Under the pieces are notes generated by a model. The model was not told the DNA's origin, ran no database searches, and saw nothing but the letters and a program-made list of their open reading frames with translations. Shown here piece after piece: positions 15,131-25,422 of a stretch of 64,000 bases of DNA; the first letter of the stretch is position 1, and each line of letters starts with the position of its first letter. Source of the DNA: a bacterium (GTDB lineage: Bacteria; Planctomycetota; Planctomycetia; Planctomycetales; Planctomycetaceae); contig WGMU01000114.1 of the NCBI GenBank assembly GCA_016124895.1, forward strand, positions 1 through 64,000. Direction: 5' to 3'. A program made the position numbers and the translations under genes.

Positions 15131-18001
15131 TCACTCACCAGTCGACGTTCCATTCACGCGGATGATCTCGACGCCGCTGATCAACGTCTGGCCGGCGGTC
15201 GCCTTGAGAGTCAGCGCGAAGTTGCCGTCGATCGCGACGTTGTCAATCTGCCGCACGATGCCTGTCAGTGGTCGCTGTGTCTGAGCGAGAACGTCGAAGT
15301 CGCTCAATACCGCTCGCCCCTGCAGCGAAATCGTTTGCACGCGATCGCCGACTTTGAAGTCATTCGGTTCGGCAAAAACCAGCTTCACGGTGTAGAGCCC
15401 CGGCTTCAGGTCGCTCAACGTCAGCTTCTGCAGCCCTTCGAGGCACGATGCACTCACCCACGGCCAGCCAGCGCCTTCCTGCATCCACAGGCTGTGTCGA
15501 TACCGTGCCGCTGGCTTTTCCGGAACAGTCGTCACGTGAATCTGTGGAGACGGGCCGCCGACCGACGGATAGTCGAGCCACAGCGTTCCTTCGCGGGTCA
15601 TCCGATCGCCAGGGGCTCCGAAGTTCAGACCGATCCGCTGGATTGTTCCTGGCTGGATTCTGTCCTCACCCCACGCCGACCACTGCTCGAAGTCTGCGGG
15701 CATCGCGACGAGTGACAGCGCCGTCGGCAGCGGATAACTGCAGGTGCAGCCTTCGTAAAAGTACGGGACGTTCAGCAAGCCACCGGACGGAATGATGCTG
15801 TTTGTGCAGCCGCTGCGAGGTCCGCTGATGAAGACCGTACCGCTCTCCAGCGTCTTGTCGTAAAACGCTGCCGTGCCGCTCCGCAGAGTGTAGAACGCTC
15901 CGTAATCGACGCCGCCATCGCAGCCGTACGTCTTGGGGAACGCCCGCACTTCTTTCTGCCCGGTCAGCGGGTTGACCCGCTCACCCGCAACAGGCGGGTC
16001 GGGATTGAGCGCTGTCTTCTGGTGCGGCGCGTGGTAGTAACTGATTTGCGGTGAGCCGTCGGATTTCGGCAGCGACTTCCGCAGTTCAACCTGCTCGCTC
16101 TCAGCAAGCACCCGGCCCGTGTAGATGTCTGAGAGCACTGGCGGCAGCAGCGGGTAGTCAACCGAGTAATTGCCCTTGATCCGCGGCGCGTGCCAGTCCT
16201 TCGGTCGGGAGATCATCACGCCGTCGCGAAACAGCGGCTGCGGCGAGCGTTTGAAATGCGCGAGCGTATCGTCGAACCAGAGCACGCCGAGTGGAAACCG
16301 CACCAGTTCGTCCTCACACAACGCGTACTCACCCTGATAATCCGAAGATCCCGGCAGCGGCCCGACGCGGCGAATCAGAATCTCACTGTCGACAACGGAC
16401 AGCTCAAAACTGCCAGGCGACAGCGACTTGAGTTGATCGCCCGTAACGCTTTCGGTGCCCGGTGGCATTCCTGTTGCCGCGACGCTTCCAAACGGACGCA
16501 GCGTCTGCAGCAGAGGGTTCCAGAGATCAGAGATCCGCGGAGGTCTTTCCGTCGCGATCACCGTCGCCAGATAGGGCGGCAGCGTGAGTGTCTGGAGATC
16601 GCACTCGACGACGGCCGCACGTCTCCCCGCCAGCCCTGCCAGTTCCAGCTCCTGACGCAGCCGCTCAACGCGGCTGGCGTCATCGTCAAACGCCACGAGC
16701 TGAAACTGAGATTCCTGCAGTAATGCTTTGGCAAGTTCACCATCACTCAATCCGACGACCAGCGCATAACCCTGTGGCGCATCAGCGTGGCGAATCAGTC
16801 TCCGGGCTCGTTCCGTCGCCTCATCCGACGCGACCAGCGCCGCGTGTGAACGTTCCCAGTTGCGAGGCGTTCTCCGTTGAGCCGGCTGTGAATTGTCTGC
16901 TTCCCCAAAACAGTAAATCTGGCCCGCGCGCGTCGAGACGAACAGTCGTCGCTCGGCGACGATCATGGAATGGATCGTCCCCTCGACACCGTTGAACCCG
17001 TCATCGAACTTCAGTGTACGGTCGCCAGCGCGCAGTATCCGACTGATGCCGGAAACGCCGTCGCCCTTATTGAGCTTGTCCTCGTGCTGCTGGCGATTGA
17101 CGACGTCGTCGAATGTCAGTTTGCCTCGTCGAATCGCTCGGGCCGAATCCGCGTCGATGGCGGCGAACCATCCGCCAGGAAAGCGTCCCGGCGAGGGCAG
17201 ATCGAACTCAATCAGTTCGCCGGTTGCGCGGTTCAGCTTCGCCGGGTAGGCCGTCGAGCACGGAACAATCAGCTCGTCACCGTTGACAATCAGGTATCCC
17301 TGAGGAGCCAGCCCGCCGATGGCCTGCGTGTTGTGCGGCTGCTGACCGAACAGGTATCCGAGCCGTTCGTTCCGCCAGATCAGGTCGCCGGTGCCGACGT
17401 CAAGAGCGACGACGAAAACGCCTTCAAACGGCCACACTCCGGCAGCGAAGTAGACACGGCCGTCGGTGACGACAGGGCCACCGCGCACCGGCCAGACGGA
17501 AATCAGCCGCTGATTACCGAGCAGTTTCCGATTGCTCGGCACGACGCGATGCTTCCATCGCAGCCCGCCCGTCGCCAGTTCAGCACAGTACAGGCAGCCG
17601 TCGTCTGAGCCGAAACAGACGGAACCATTCCAAATCGCCGGTGCACATCGGACTGGACCGTTCGTCCGAAACGTCCACAACTCGCGGCCAGTCGCGGCGT
17701 CGTAGGCGGTCACCGAATCTGTCCGTGACGATGCCAGCAGTAGACGGCCGTCGGACACTACCGGTTCGTAACCCGCATCAAACTGCAGTCGCTCGCTGTG
17801 AAACGCTGGCGTCATCGGAGGCAGTGTCCGAACCCACTTGAGTTCGAGCGATTCCGGCAACGCTTCGGACGTCGCCGCAGTCCGGCCGGCATCGTGACGC
17901 CACATTGGCCAGTCATCAGCGTGGCAGGCCGTCACACCACCGAACAGCGCTGCGAGAGTCCACACCGAGAGACTCACAGTCCACTTGTTGAGATGTCGCA
18001 T
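15131..18001 (-). CDS. Secreted PQQ-like beta-propeller protein with embedded methyltransferase-like fold and malectin-like C-terminus
   Basis: A protein of 956 residues starting at the ATG at 18001 with a signal peptide (MRHLNKWTVSLSVWTLAALF, then a cleavage-like ACHADDW). The first 400 residues are PQQ/BamB-type propeller repeats: VTAYDAATGRELWTFRT, VVALDVGTGDLIWRNERLG and GQIYCFGEAD. Residues about 430-560 then resemble a class I methyltransferase Rossmann fold, with GYALVVGLSDGELAKAL as a motif-I-like glycine loop, LVAFDDDASRVERLRQEL as the acidic second strand, and AAVVECDLQTLTLPPYLA. The propeller resumes, and the last 170 residues look like a malectin-type domain (GLYTVKLVFAEPNDFKVGDR). 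Similar architectures recur in planctomycetes. Whether the Rossmann part binds a cofactor is unknown. It is downstream of the DUF1549/DUF1553 gene on the same strand. Confidence 0.8.
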   Translation of the reverse strand: MRHLNKWTVSLSVWTLAALFGGVTACHADDWPMWRHDAGRTAATSEALPESLELKWVRTLPPMTPAFHSERLQFDAGYEPVVSDGRLLLASSRTDSVTAYDAATGRELWTFRTNGPVRCAPAIWNGSVCFGSDDGCLYCAELATGGLRWKHRVVPSNRKLLGNQRLISVWPVRGGPVVTDGRVYFAAGVWPFEGVFVVALDVGTGDLIWRNERLGYLFGQQPHNTQAIGGLAPQGYLIVNGDELIVPCSTAYPAKLNRATGELIEFDLPSPGRFPGGWFAAIDADSARAIRRGKLTFDDVVNRQQHEDKLNKGDGVSGISRILRAGDRTLKFDDGFNGVEGTIHSMIVAERRLFVSTRAGQIYCFGEADNSQPAQRRTPRNWERSHAALVASDEATERARRLIRHADAPQGYALVVGLSDGELAKALLQESQFQLVAFDDDASRVERLRQELELAGLAGRRAAVVECDLQTLTLPPYLATVIATERPPRISDLWNPLLQTLRPFGSVAATGMPPGTESVTGDQLKSLSPGSFELSVVDSEILIRRVGPLPGSSDYQGEYALCEDELVRFPLGVLWFDDTLAHFKRSPQPLFRDGVMISRPKDWHAPRIKGNYSVDYPLLPPVLSDIYTGRVLAESEQVELRKSLPKSDGSPQISYYHAPHQKTALNPDPPVAGERVNPLTGQKEVRAFPKTYGCDGGVDYGAFYTLRSGTAAFYDKTLESGTVFISGPRSGCTNSIIPSGGLLNVPYFYEGCTCSYPLPTALSLVAMPADFEQWSAWGEDRIQPGTIQRIGLNFGAPGDRMTREGTLWLDYPSVGGPSPQIHVTTVPEKPAARYRHSLWMQEGAGWPWVSASCLEGLQKLTLSDLKPGLYTVKLVFAEPNDFKVGDRVQTISLQGRAVLSDFDVLAQTQRPLTGIVRQIDNVAIDGNFALTLKATAGQTLISGVEIIRVNGTSTGE

Positions 18002-18132
18002 TCTGATTTCCACAAAAAATCTGGCGAAGTCAATCCGCCGCAACTGTTGCCATGAGCGTTCAGAAGTCTGTCCGATGCCGGGTTCATAGCTCCGCTTCGG
18101 CGCAGCCAGCCGGCTGATTCGGACAACGGTCT

Positions 18133-21100
18133 TCACTCGCGCATCACAAACTCGTCGAGGTTCAGCAGCACGTTGGCCGTTAACGCGTAAGTGGCCAGCT
18201 CGGCTGGATCAATGTCACGGCTCGACTGAGCGTCCCCGAAGCCGAGCAGTGCCATCGCCGACTGAGGCTCACGTGTGAAACGGTCGCGGTCGGATTTCAG
18301 ACCGTCGACAAGAATCGCGACTTCGTCATCGGTGGGCCGTCGCGAGGTCGTCAGACGGAAGCCGTAAGCCACGCGGTCGCGGTCGTTGCTGCCGCCGTCG
18401 CGGAGCATTCGTTCGGCCAGCTTGCGGGCGGCTTCGACGAATGTGACTTCGTTGAGCAGCGAGAGCGCCTGCAACGGTGTGTTCGTTCGCGATCGTTTCA
18501 CGGTGCAGACTTCGCGGTTCGGCGCGTCAAAGAGCAGCATCGTCGGCGGGGCGGCGCTGCGTTTCCAGATCGTATACATCGACCGGCGATGCAGGCCGTT
18601 GTCGGTATCATGTTTGTAGTTCCGCAGGTCGCCGTACCGGCTGGTCTCATCCCAGACACCTTCAGGCATGTACGGTCGGACGCTCGGCCCGCCGACGGTC
18701 TCAACCAGCAGCCCGCTGACAGCGAGCGCCCGGTCACGAACGAGTTCCCCCGCCAGCCGGAACCGCGGCCCGCGCGACAGCAGCCGGTTATCCGGATCAA
18801 CGGTCGAGGAACTGTCTGTCACACTCCGGCTTCCGCGTTCCGACTTCCGACCAGAGGCCTGTCGATACGTCGCGCTCAGCAGAATCAGTTTCTGAAACGC
18901 CTTCATGTCCCACTTCTGCGCGGGTTGGCCGTCGACGTGGGGCGAAACCGTCGGCTGCATGAACTCACACGCGAGCCAGTCCAGCAGATGCGGATGACTC
19001 GGAAACTCGGCCTGCGAGCCGAAGTTCTCGGACGTCTTGACGATGCCCGTTCCGAAGAACCGCTCCCAGACACGGTTGACCTGAACGCGTGCCGTCAGCG
19101 GGTTCGACTCGTCGACGATCCAGCGAGCCAGACCGAGCCGGTTGAGCGGTGTCCCGTCCGGCAGTGGTGGCAGAAACGCCGGGACGCCGCGTTCGACTTT
19201 CCCGGCTGGCCTGTCGTACTCGCCGCGTGTCAGCAGAAAGGCGTCGCGCGGAGCGACCTCTTTCATCACCATCGTCGTCGGCAGGTTGTTGCGATAGTCG
19301 GTTGCTTCCTTCTTCGCGGCCGCAACCTGCTGCTCGGCCTTCTTCAGGGGACTGTCGACGTTCTTCTCGAAGTAGCCCGTCAATGTCTTCTGCTGAGCAG
19401 CCGATCGCTTCTCGGCTTCGACGAGCAGCGCGTCACGCACGTCCTGCGGCAGACCGGCTCCGTCAAAATCCAGCGTGTCCGGCGCAAGTGACGCAGTCGA
19501 GACTCGAAAACGACCGACGTTGTGGTCTCCGAACTGCGAATCGTGGCGCAGCGTGACGGTCAGTGTCGCGTCAGTCGGAATGTCGAGACGGCTCTTCGCA
19601 GCCAGCAGCAGGCGGCGATGCAGACGCTTGTCGGCACTGTTTCCATCGACGGCCCAGCCCTTCAGATTCTTCGCGGAGGCTCCAGCCTTTCCGACATTAG
19701 CCAGGATCAAATCCGCGGTGTAGTTCGACTGGTTGTAGTCCGCGACGATTCGAGCGAACTCGACATTGATCGGCTGCTCAAGCCGCGGCGCAGAGATCGA
19801 CGCGGTTACACCCGTCAGTACGAAATTGCCGTTGAAGCCGCGGCCCAGGCTCTGATTCGGCAGTGACGCATCCGGATAAACGTCGATCAGCAGTCCGCTG
19901 AGCTGCTTCGCGTTGAGCGGTGCGGCGAAGGTGTAGACGTCGTTGTTCGCGTTCTTCCCGCTCGCCAGCCAGGAACCGTCTTCCTGCCGGGAAAACGTCG
20001 TTCCGCCCGTTGATGACACCGTTGCATTGTCGAGCAACTGCCAGACCGGCGCCTCATCACCGAGTTCCCGCCGCGCCTGCTGAGCCCAATCGGCGATCAG
20101 TTGTGGCAGTTGCCCTTTCAGGGAAGTGGCTCGCTCTTCGGCAGTTTTCCCGGCAGCTTCGAGTCGCGTCAGTTCCGCTTTCTGCTCGTCGCTCGCGACC
20201 GTCAGAATCGGCGCTGTGTTGCCGCTCGCGCCACGAGCCAGCACGCCGCTCTCGTCGACGGAATTGAAGAATGCGAAGAGCTGATAGAACTCACGCTGCG
20301 AGATCGGGTCGTACTTGTGATCGTGACAGCGGCAGCAGTTGAGTGTCAGGCCGAGCCACGTGAGACCGGTCGTCTCGACGCGATCGATGACTGTCTCGAC
20401 GAACCACTCCTCGACGATGCGACCGCCTTCGCCGTTGAGCCGGTGATTCCGGTTGAAGCCTGTCGCGATCATCTGATCCTGCGTCGGGTCCGGCAGCAGA
20501 TCCCCTGCGAGTTGCTCGATCGTGAACTGATCGAACGGCAGATTGCGGTTGTACGCGTTGATGACCCAGTCGCGCCAGGCCCACATGGACCGGCTGTCGT
20601 CCGTCTGAAACCCGTTGCTGTCGCCAAACCTCGCCGCATCGAGCCACGGCAGTGCCATCTGCTCACCGTAATGCGAAGAGGCCAGCAGCCGATCAATCAC
20701 ATTCTCCCAGGCGTTGGGAGATTCATCAGCGAGAAACGCATCGACGTCGGCAAGCGTCGGTGGCAACCCGGTCAGGTCCAGCGTGACGCGGCGAATCAGC
20801 GTTTCGCGATCGGCTTCCGCAGACGGCGTCAGCCCGACATTGAGCATCCGTTGCAGGACGAATCGATCAATCGGGTTGTCTCGCCAGGTTTGCAACCGAT
20901 TCCGATCGGCACCGAGTGAAACAGCCTGCTCGACCAGCGCCTCAAACTCCGGCACGTCCGGTCGCTGCGGCTTTGAGTACGCCCAGTGACCTTCGTACTT
21001 CGCACCCTCGCGAATCCACTGCTTGAACAGTTCAATCTGCTTCGGCGTCAGCGATTTGCCCGACTCGACCGGCGGCATCCGCAGCGATTCGTCCTCGGCA

Positions 21101-21375
21101 GTGATTCGCGCGACGAGTTCGCTCGCCTGGACATTCCCAGGCACGATGGCGACGTCGCCCGATTCCGCCTTCCCGATCGCCGCGTCTCGCAGATCCAGCC
21201 GCAGCCCCGCCTGACGATCCTCTTCGCCGGGACCGTGACACGTGAAGCAGGTGTCCGACAGAATCGGCCGGATGTCGCGGTTGAACGAAACGTCGTCCGC
21301 GTCGGCCCTTGCTCCGCCGAGCAGGAGCGATGCTGACAGGAGTGCGGCCAGAACAACAGGCTGTTGCGAAAGCAT
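18133..21375 (-). CDS. Planctomycete cytochrome c with DUF1549 and DUF1553 domains
   Basis: A 1,080-residue exported protein with the planctomycete order PSD1 cytochrome c, DUF1549, DUF1553. The ATG at 21375 begins a signal peptide (MLSQQPVVLAALLSASLLLG). A single haem-binding CxxCH is seen as DTCFTCHGPG near residue 45. DUF1549 carries NPIDRFVLQRMLNVGLTPS and the RRVTLDLTGLPPTLADVDAF stretch. Its CRCHDHKYDPI is a second conserved Cys/His motif. DUF1553 carries LARWIVDESNPLTARVQVNR, RVWERFFGTGIVKTSENFG and SRRPTDDEV. Between them lies a beta-sandwich insertion of roughly 200 residues (about 450-650) with NFVLTGVTASI, typical of the long subtype. These proteins are usually paired with a DUF1501 gene; none is adjacent here. 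The physiological role is unresolved. Confidence 0.92.
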   Translation of the reverse strand: MLSQQPVVLAALLSASLLLGGARADADDVSFNRDIRPILSDTCFTCHGPGEEDRQAGLRLDLRDAAIGKAESGDVAIVPGNVQASELVARITAEDESLRMPPVESGKSLTPKQIELFKQWIREGAKYEGHWAYSKPQRPDVPEFEALVEQAVSLGADRNRLQTWRDNPIDRFVLQRMLNVGLTPSAEADRETLIRRVTLDLTGLPPTLADVDAFLADESPNAWENVIDRLLASSHYGEQMALPWLDAARFGDSNGFQTDDSRSMWAWRDWVINAYNRNLPFDQFTIEQLAGDLLPDPTQDQMIATGFNRNHRLNGEGGRIVEEWFVETVIDRVETTGLTWLGLTLNCCRCHDHKYDPISQREFYQLFAFFNSVDESGVLARGASGNTAPILTVASDEQKAELTRLEAAGKTAEERATSLKGQLPQLIADWAQQARRELGDEAPVWQLLDNATVSSTGGTTFSRQEDGSWLASGKNANNDVYTFAAPLNAKQLSGLLIDVYPDASLPNQSLGRGFNGNFVLTGVTASISAPRLEQPINVEFARIVADYNQSNYTADLILANVGKAGASAKNLKGWAVDGNSADKRLHRRLLLAAKSRLDIPTDATLTVTLRHDSQFGDHNVGRFRVSTASLAPDTLDFDGAGLPQDVRDALLVEAEKRSAAQQKTLTGYFEKNVDSPLKKAEQQVAAAKKEATDYRNNLPTTMVMKEVAPRDAFLLTRGEYDRPAGKVERGVPAFLPPLPDGTPLNRLGLARWIVDESNPLTARVQVNRVWERFFGTGIVKTSENFGSQAEFPSHPHLLDWLACEFMQPTVSPHVDGQPAQKWDMKAFQKLILLSATYRQASGRKSERGSRSVTDSSSTVDPDNRLLSRGPRFRLAGELVRDRALAVSGLLVETVGGPSVRPYMPEGVWDETSRYGDLRNYKHDTDNGLHRRSMYTIWKRSAAPPTMLLFDAPNREVCTVKRSRTNTPLQALSLLNEVTFVEAARKLAERMLRDGGSNDRDRVAYGFRLTTSRRPTDDEVAILVDGLKSDRDRFTREPQSAMALLGFGDAQSSRDIDPAELATYALTANVLLNLDEFVMRE

Positions 21376-21471
21376 GGCAGTCTCATCGAGAAACGTGAGT
21401 CGCATCAGCGAAACAGAATAGCCCTGTAGCGGCAGGCACGCCCAGCCAGCCCCCTCTGTTTCAATCGGTCA

Positions 21472-21870
21472 TCAGTCGCGGCTCACTGTGTCGTCGGCCT
21501 GCCGAGCTGATTTCTGTGACCAGGTAATGGCACCGATGCTGAGCAAAACGATACAGGCATAGGCCATCGCCCAGAAAGTTGCATCACGCCCGTTGATCAG
21601 GCTCAACACAAGAGGGATGCCTCCAAAGATGAGCAGAAAGATGCAGACCGCAATGACAACTCGTTTGCCTTCCCTGATCTGCTGCTTTGCTCTCTCTGGC
21701 GCTCTTTCAGCAAACTCGCGAAGTTTATTGAAGCACTCGACGTCGCCCTCACACGATTCGCGACAGGCCAGTCTCTTTCCAACGACTGTACAGCATTCAG
21801 AACAAAGCCCGCGGCCACAGGACGAGCAGACTCCCACGGCAATTACCTGCTGATGATAAAAGCAATTCAT
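21472..21870 (-). CDS. Small zinc-ribbon/B-box-like protein with two membrane segments
   Basis: A 132-residue protein with a well-placed AGGAG before the ATG at 21870. The N-terminus has a metal-binding pattern like a B-box zinc finger: C3, H6, C15, C18, C23 and C26, followed by more cysteines in CRESCEGDVEC. A charged linker (about 50-68) leads to two hydrophobic helices, VVIAVCIFLLIFGGIPLVLS and the FWAMAYACIVLLSIGAI segment. A cytoplasmic zinc-binding head anchored to the membrane is therefore likely. Proteins of this layout are common and mostly uncharacterised. It lies 47 bases upstream of nothing obvious and 46 bases downstream of the phosphodiesterase fusion on the same strand, so co-transcription is possible. 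Confidence 0.65.
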   Translation of the reverse strand: MNCFYHQQVIAVGVCSSCGRGLCSECCTVVGKRLACRESCEGDVECFNKLREFAERAPERAKQQIREGKRVVIAVCIFLLIFGGIPLVLSLINGRDATFWAMAYACIVLLSIGAITWSQKSARQADDTVSRD

Positions 21871-21916
21871 TCGGGAACTCCTGAATGATTGAGAAACGCA
21901 GGAACCATTAGATTGC

Positions 21917-24304
21917 TCAGTACAACGCCGGCAGCGTCTTAACCAGCGTCGCCGGATTGTCGCTCGACAGTGAATCGGGGTTGTGTTTCAGCAGGGGGGC
22001 GACTTCATCGGGCAGTCCCGTCGAGCCGTTGAGATGCAGACGCACGCCGGCTTTGCGGACTCGCGGGACGAGCGTTTCGTCCGTCAGCCAGCGAGGCCAC
22101 AGGCGGATCGTTTCGACGCCGGCTACCGCGTACGCCTCGATTTCGTCGGGGCTACCAATCAGCCCGATCTGTCGCGCTTCCGGCAGCAGTGATCGAAACT
22201 GCCGAGCCTGTTCGACGCTGCGGACACCAACGATTGTTCGCGCCGGATCGCCGGATTCGCGAATGACGCGCACGACTTTCTGAGCGTACTCGTTACCGGA
22301 CTCCTTCAGGTCGAGCAGCACGTCAATCTTCCCTCGACAGACAGCCGCGGCTTCGGCGAGCGTCGGGACTTTCTGATCGGCGTACTTCGCGTCGAAGTGG
22401 GTTCCTGCATCGAGCTTCCGCACGTCGGCAAACGTCAGATCATTGACCTTGCCGGAACCGCTCGTTGTCCGGTCAAGCGTGGCGTCGTGCAGCAGAACGA
22501 GGTGCCCGTCGCTGGTCGTACGCACGTCGACCTCGACGGCCGTCGCGCCGGTTTCGATCGCTCGCAGCGTGCTGGCGATTGTGTTTTCTGGCCGGTCACT
22601 GCTCGCACCACGGTGAGCGACAATCTGCCGGACACTGCCCCATTCCGCCGGCTGCGACCCGAAGCGTTCAATCTGCTGATACGTCCGCAGTGCCAGGCGA
22701 TATTCAGCAACCGCGTCCTCAGTGAGCACACCACTGTGCCGGGCGATCTCGCGCTGCATCTGCTCGATGATCCACCGGACCTCTTCGCGACGCGGACGCA
22801 GTGGACGACCGGGAATCTCGACGTGAACCGGTGACGAATGTGCAAAGCGGACGCGTCCATCCGGCCGCTTCTCAAAGACGCGGACCGTCACCCAGCCGGA
22901 GGCATCGAGCGTCACGCTCGCGTCGATTGACTGTCGATATCCGCCGCGATCCGTCTGCGTCGCTGCTCCGCCGATCCGCTGCACGATCGAGCCATTACTG
23001 ACGATCTCGATCCGGTCGATCGGATGCGGAGCCTCGGCTGATCCGGTTACGCGGCACGTCAGCGACTTCGCATCGGCTCTCAGCGTACTTCCGGGCGGCT
23101 GGCCGTTGACCTCGACAAACAGCATCGGGCCGGTCGAGACGAAGCTGCGGCCGGCATCGAGCCCCTGCATCCACTGCTCGTAACTGAAACCGTCCGGCAA
23201 CTGCACATAGACGCGGCCGAAGCCCAGCGGCACGGGATGCACTCCAGAGGCCGTGCCCGCAGACGGTCGCATTCGGAAACCACAGTCGAGCAGCGCGTAA
23301 TAGGTCTGCAGGCCGAAGTCGATCCAGCCCCACTCGGTGAATCCGTCGGCGTCGGTTTCAAGCTGCATGTACTGCGGCAGCGTTTCGATTGTCCAGCGGC
23401 GGAATCCGAACTGCGTCCGCCAGACGTGATTGTTCGACAGCTCAAACAGATCGACGTCCATCACAGGAACAAGCATCAGGGACCACGGCCACGAATGCTT
23501 ATCGAGATCCAGCAGCGCTCCCTGCTTCCGCGTCTCGACAGTTACAGGCGAGACCGGTGGCACACCGAAGTCGAACGCCTGTTTGTGTCCCAGAATGAAA
23601 ATTGCTCCCAGCGTATGTCGGCCGTCGGGCACCTGCTTGACCGTGAAGATTTCGTACTCGGTATTGATCGGATAGATGACGTGCGACTCGTCGACGGCGA
23701 TTGGCTGTGGCTTGAGGTTACCACCGGCCGCCTTGTCGCCCTGAGTCGGCGCCGTGTCCGACTTTGTTACCCAGTAGGTCAGCGGCAACGCGACGTTCAG
23801 ATCCTCGGCGAGCATCACGTTGGGCAGTTCGCCGATCGTCCGATGCGTGTGCGTGTCGCCCGAGTACCAGCCTCGGTCGCCCAGATTGATCCAGCGCTTC
23901 AGCGGAATTGTCAGTTCGACTCGCTGATCTCCGATGTCGATCGACTTCTCATACGTCAGGTACTCCTTGCCGCGTTCAACGGTCACCGTGTACCGGCCGG
24001 GCGGCAGTTTCACGGCGAACGGATGCGCCGACAGCGTCGTGTGCATCTCGATGCTGCCCGCCTGCCGCTCCTTGCGGTACTCGATCGCCGACCCGTCGGG
24101 TGAGGCCGACTGCGGGAAGAACCACTCGCCGTTGTTCGATTGAATGGAGATTCGAGCCGGCAGCAGTTGCCTCGAGTCCGCATCGACGATCCGCCCGTGA
24201 AGTTCCGTCGCCGCCTGTTCCGCAGCGTGGAGTTCAACGTGCCGACCGTGCAGGGCGATGGCCAGCAGACAGGGAAGGGCGATGGCAGAGAAGCGACGGC
24301 GCAT
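21917..24304 (-). CDS. CehA/McbA-like PHP hydrolase fused to a glycerophosphodiester phosphodiesterase domain
   Basis: A 795-residue exported protein starting at an ATG preceded by AGGAG, with a signal peptide ending near HAAEQ. Residues 35-135 resemble a carboxypeptidase-regulatory beta-sandwich (LHGRIVDADSRQLLPARISI). Residues 140-480 resemble the CehA/McbA PHP-type metallohydrolase domain, with GWYSGDTHTHRT (146-157; H152 and H154 as likely metal ligands) and LFELSNNHVWRT. The last 240 residues form a glycerophosphodiester phosphodiesterase domain: VAHRGASSDRPENT, ATAVEVDVRTTSDGHLVLLH followed by DATLDRTT, and DVLLDLKESG, covering the His/Glu/Asp catalytic set. The enzyme may release alcohols from exported phosphodiesters, but the pairing with a PHP domain gives no clear substrate. 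Confidence 0.85.
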   Translation of the reverse strand: MRRRFSAIALPCLLAIALHGRHVELHAAEQAATELHGRIVDADSRQLLPARISIQSNNGEWFFPQSASPDGSAIEYRKERQAGSIEMHTTLSAHPFAVKLPPGRYTVTVERGKEYLTYEKSIDIGDQRVELTIPLKRWINLGDRGWYSGDTHTHRTIGELPNVMLAEDLNVALPLTYWVTKSDTAPTQGDKAAGGNLKPQPIAVDESHVIYPINTEYEIFTVKQVPDGRHTLGAIFILGHKQAFDFGVPPVSPVTVETRKQGALLDLDKHSWPWSLMLVPVMDVDLFELSNNHVWRTQFGFRRWTIETLPQYMQLETDADGFTEWGWIDFGLQTYYALLDCGFRMRPSAGTASGVHPVPLGFGRVYVQLPDGFSYEQWMQGLDAGRSFVSTGPMLFVEVNGQPPGSTLRADAKSLTCRVTGSAEAPHPIDRIEIVSNGSIVQRIGGAATQTDRGGYRQSIDASVTLDASGWVTVRVFEKRPDGRVRFAHSSPVHVEIPGRPLRPRREEVRWIIEQMQREIARHSGVLTEDAVAEYRLALRTYQQIERFGSQPAEWGSVRQIVAHRGASSDRPENTIASTLRAIETGATAVEVDVRTTSDGHLVLLHDATLDRTTSGSGKVNDLTFADVRKLDAGTHFDAKYADQKVPTLAEAAAVCRGKIDVLLDLKESGNEYAQKVVRVIRESGDPARTIVGVRSVEQARQFRSLLPEARQIGLIGSPDEIEAYAVAGVETIRLWPRWLTDETLVPRVRKAGVRLHLNGSTGLPDEVAPLLKHNPDSLSSDNPATLVKTLPALY

Positions 24305-24991
<687 letters not shown>

Positions 24992-25414
24992 ATGGATCAA
25001 TCCGTGGAAGACGAAATCAGAGAACTTCTGGCGTCCGGCAATAAAATTGCCGCCATCAAGCGTTTCCGTGAGGAAACCGGCGTCGGCCTCGCAGAAGCAA
25101 AGGCTGCCGTTGAAGCGCTGGAGGCTGGCAGGACACTCCCGGTTTCGGGCGAATCACTTCCGAAATCGGACAGAATGGACGAGTCCGAATTGACCGATCA
25201 GGTGATTCGTCTGCTGGAGCGTGGCGAGAAGATTCAGGCGGTGAAGCTCTATCGCGAACAGGCCGGCACCGGCCTTAAAGACGCCAAAGACGCGGTCGAA
25301 CGGATTGGTGAGCAGAACGGAATTCCGTCAGCCTCAGGAACCGGCTGCTTCGGAGTCATCCTGCTGTGCCTGACATTGAGTCTCGCAGGGTACGTCCTGA
25401 CGCACTTCGTTTAG
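24992..25414 (+). CDS. Membrane-anchored protein with two ribosomal L7/L12 C-terminal-like domains
   Basis: A 140-residue protein; the ATG at 24992 follows GGGAGA. Two copies of a short helical motif like the C-terminal domain of ribosomal protein L7/L12 are visible: the segment IAAIKRFREETGVGLAEAKA around residues 19-38, and IQAVKLYREQAGTGLKDAKD around residues 80-99. Each is preceded by an acidic helix (EDEIRELLASGNK and LTDQVIRLLERGEK). In L7/L12 the matching region (KIxVIKxVRxxTGLGLKEAK) contacts translation GTPases. The C-terminus is a single hydrophobic helix (FGVILLCLTLSLAGYVL), so the protein is probably membrane-anchored with the domains in the cytoplasm. It is not the ribosomal protein itself. 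Function is unknown. Confidence 0.75.
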   Translation: MDQSVEDEIRELLASGNKIAAIKRFREETGVGLAEAKAAVEALEAGRTLPVSGESLPKSDRMDESELTDQVIRLLERGEKIQAVKLYREQAGTGLKDAKDAVERIGEQNGIPSASGTGCFGVILLCLTLSLAGYVLTHFV

Positions 25415-25422
25415 CTCTGACG

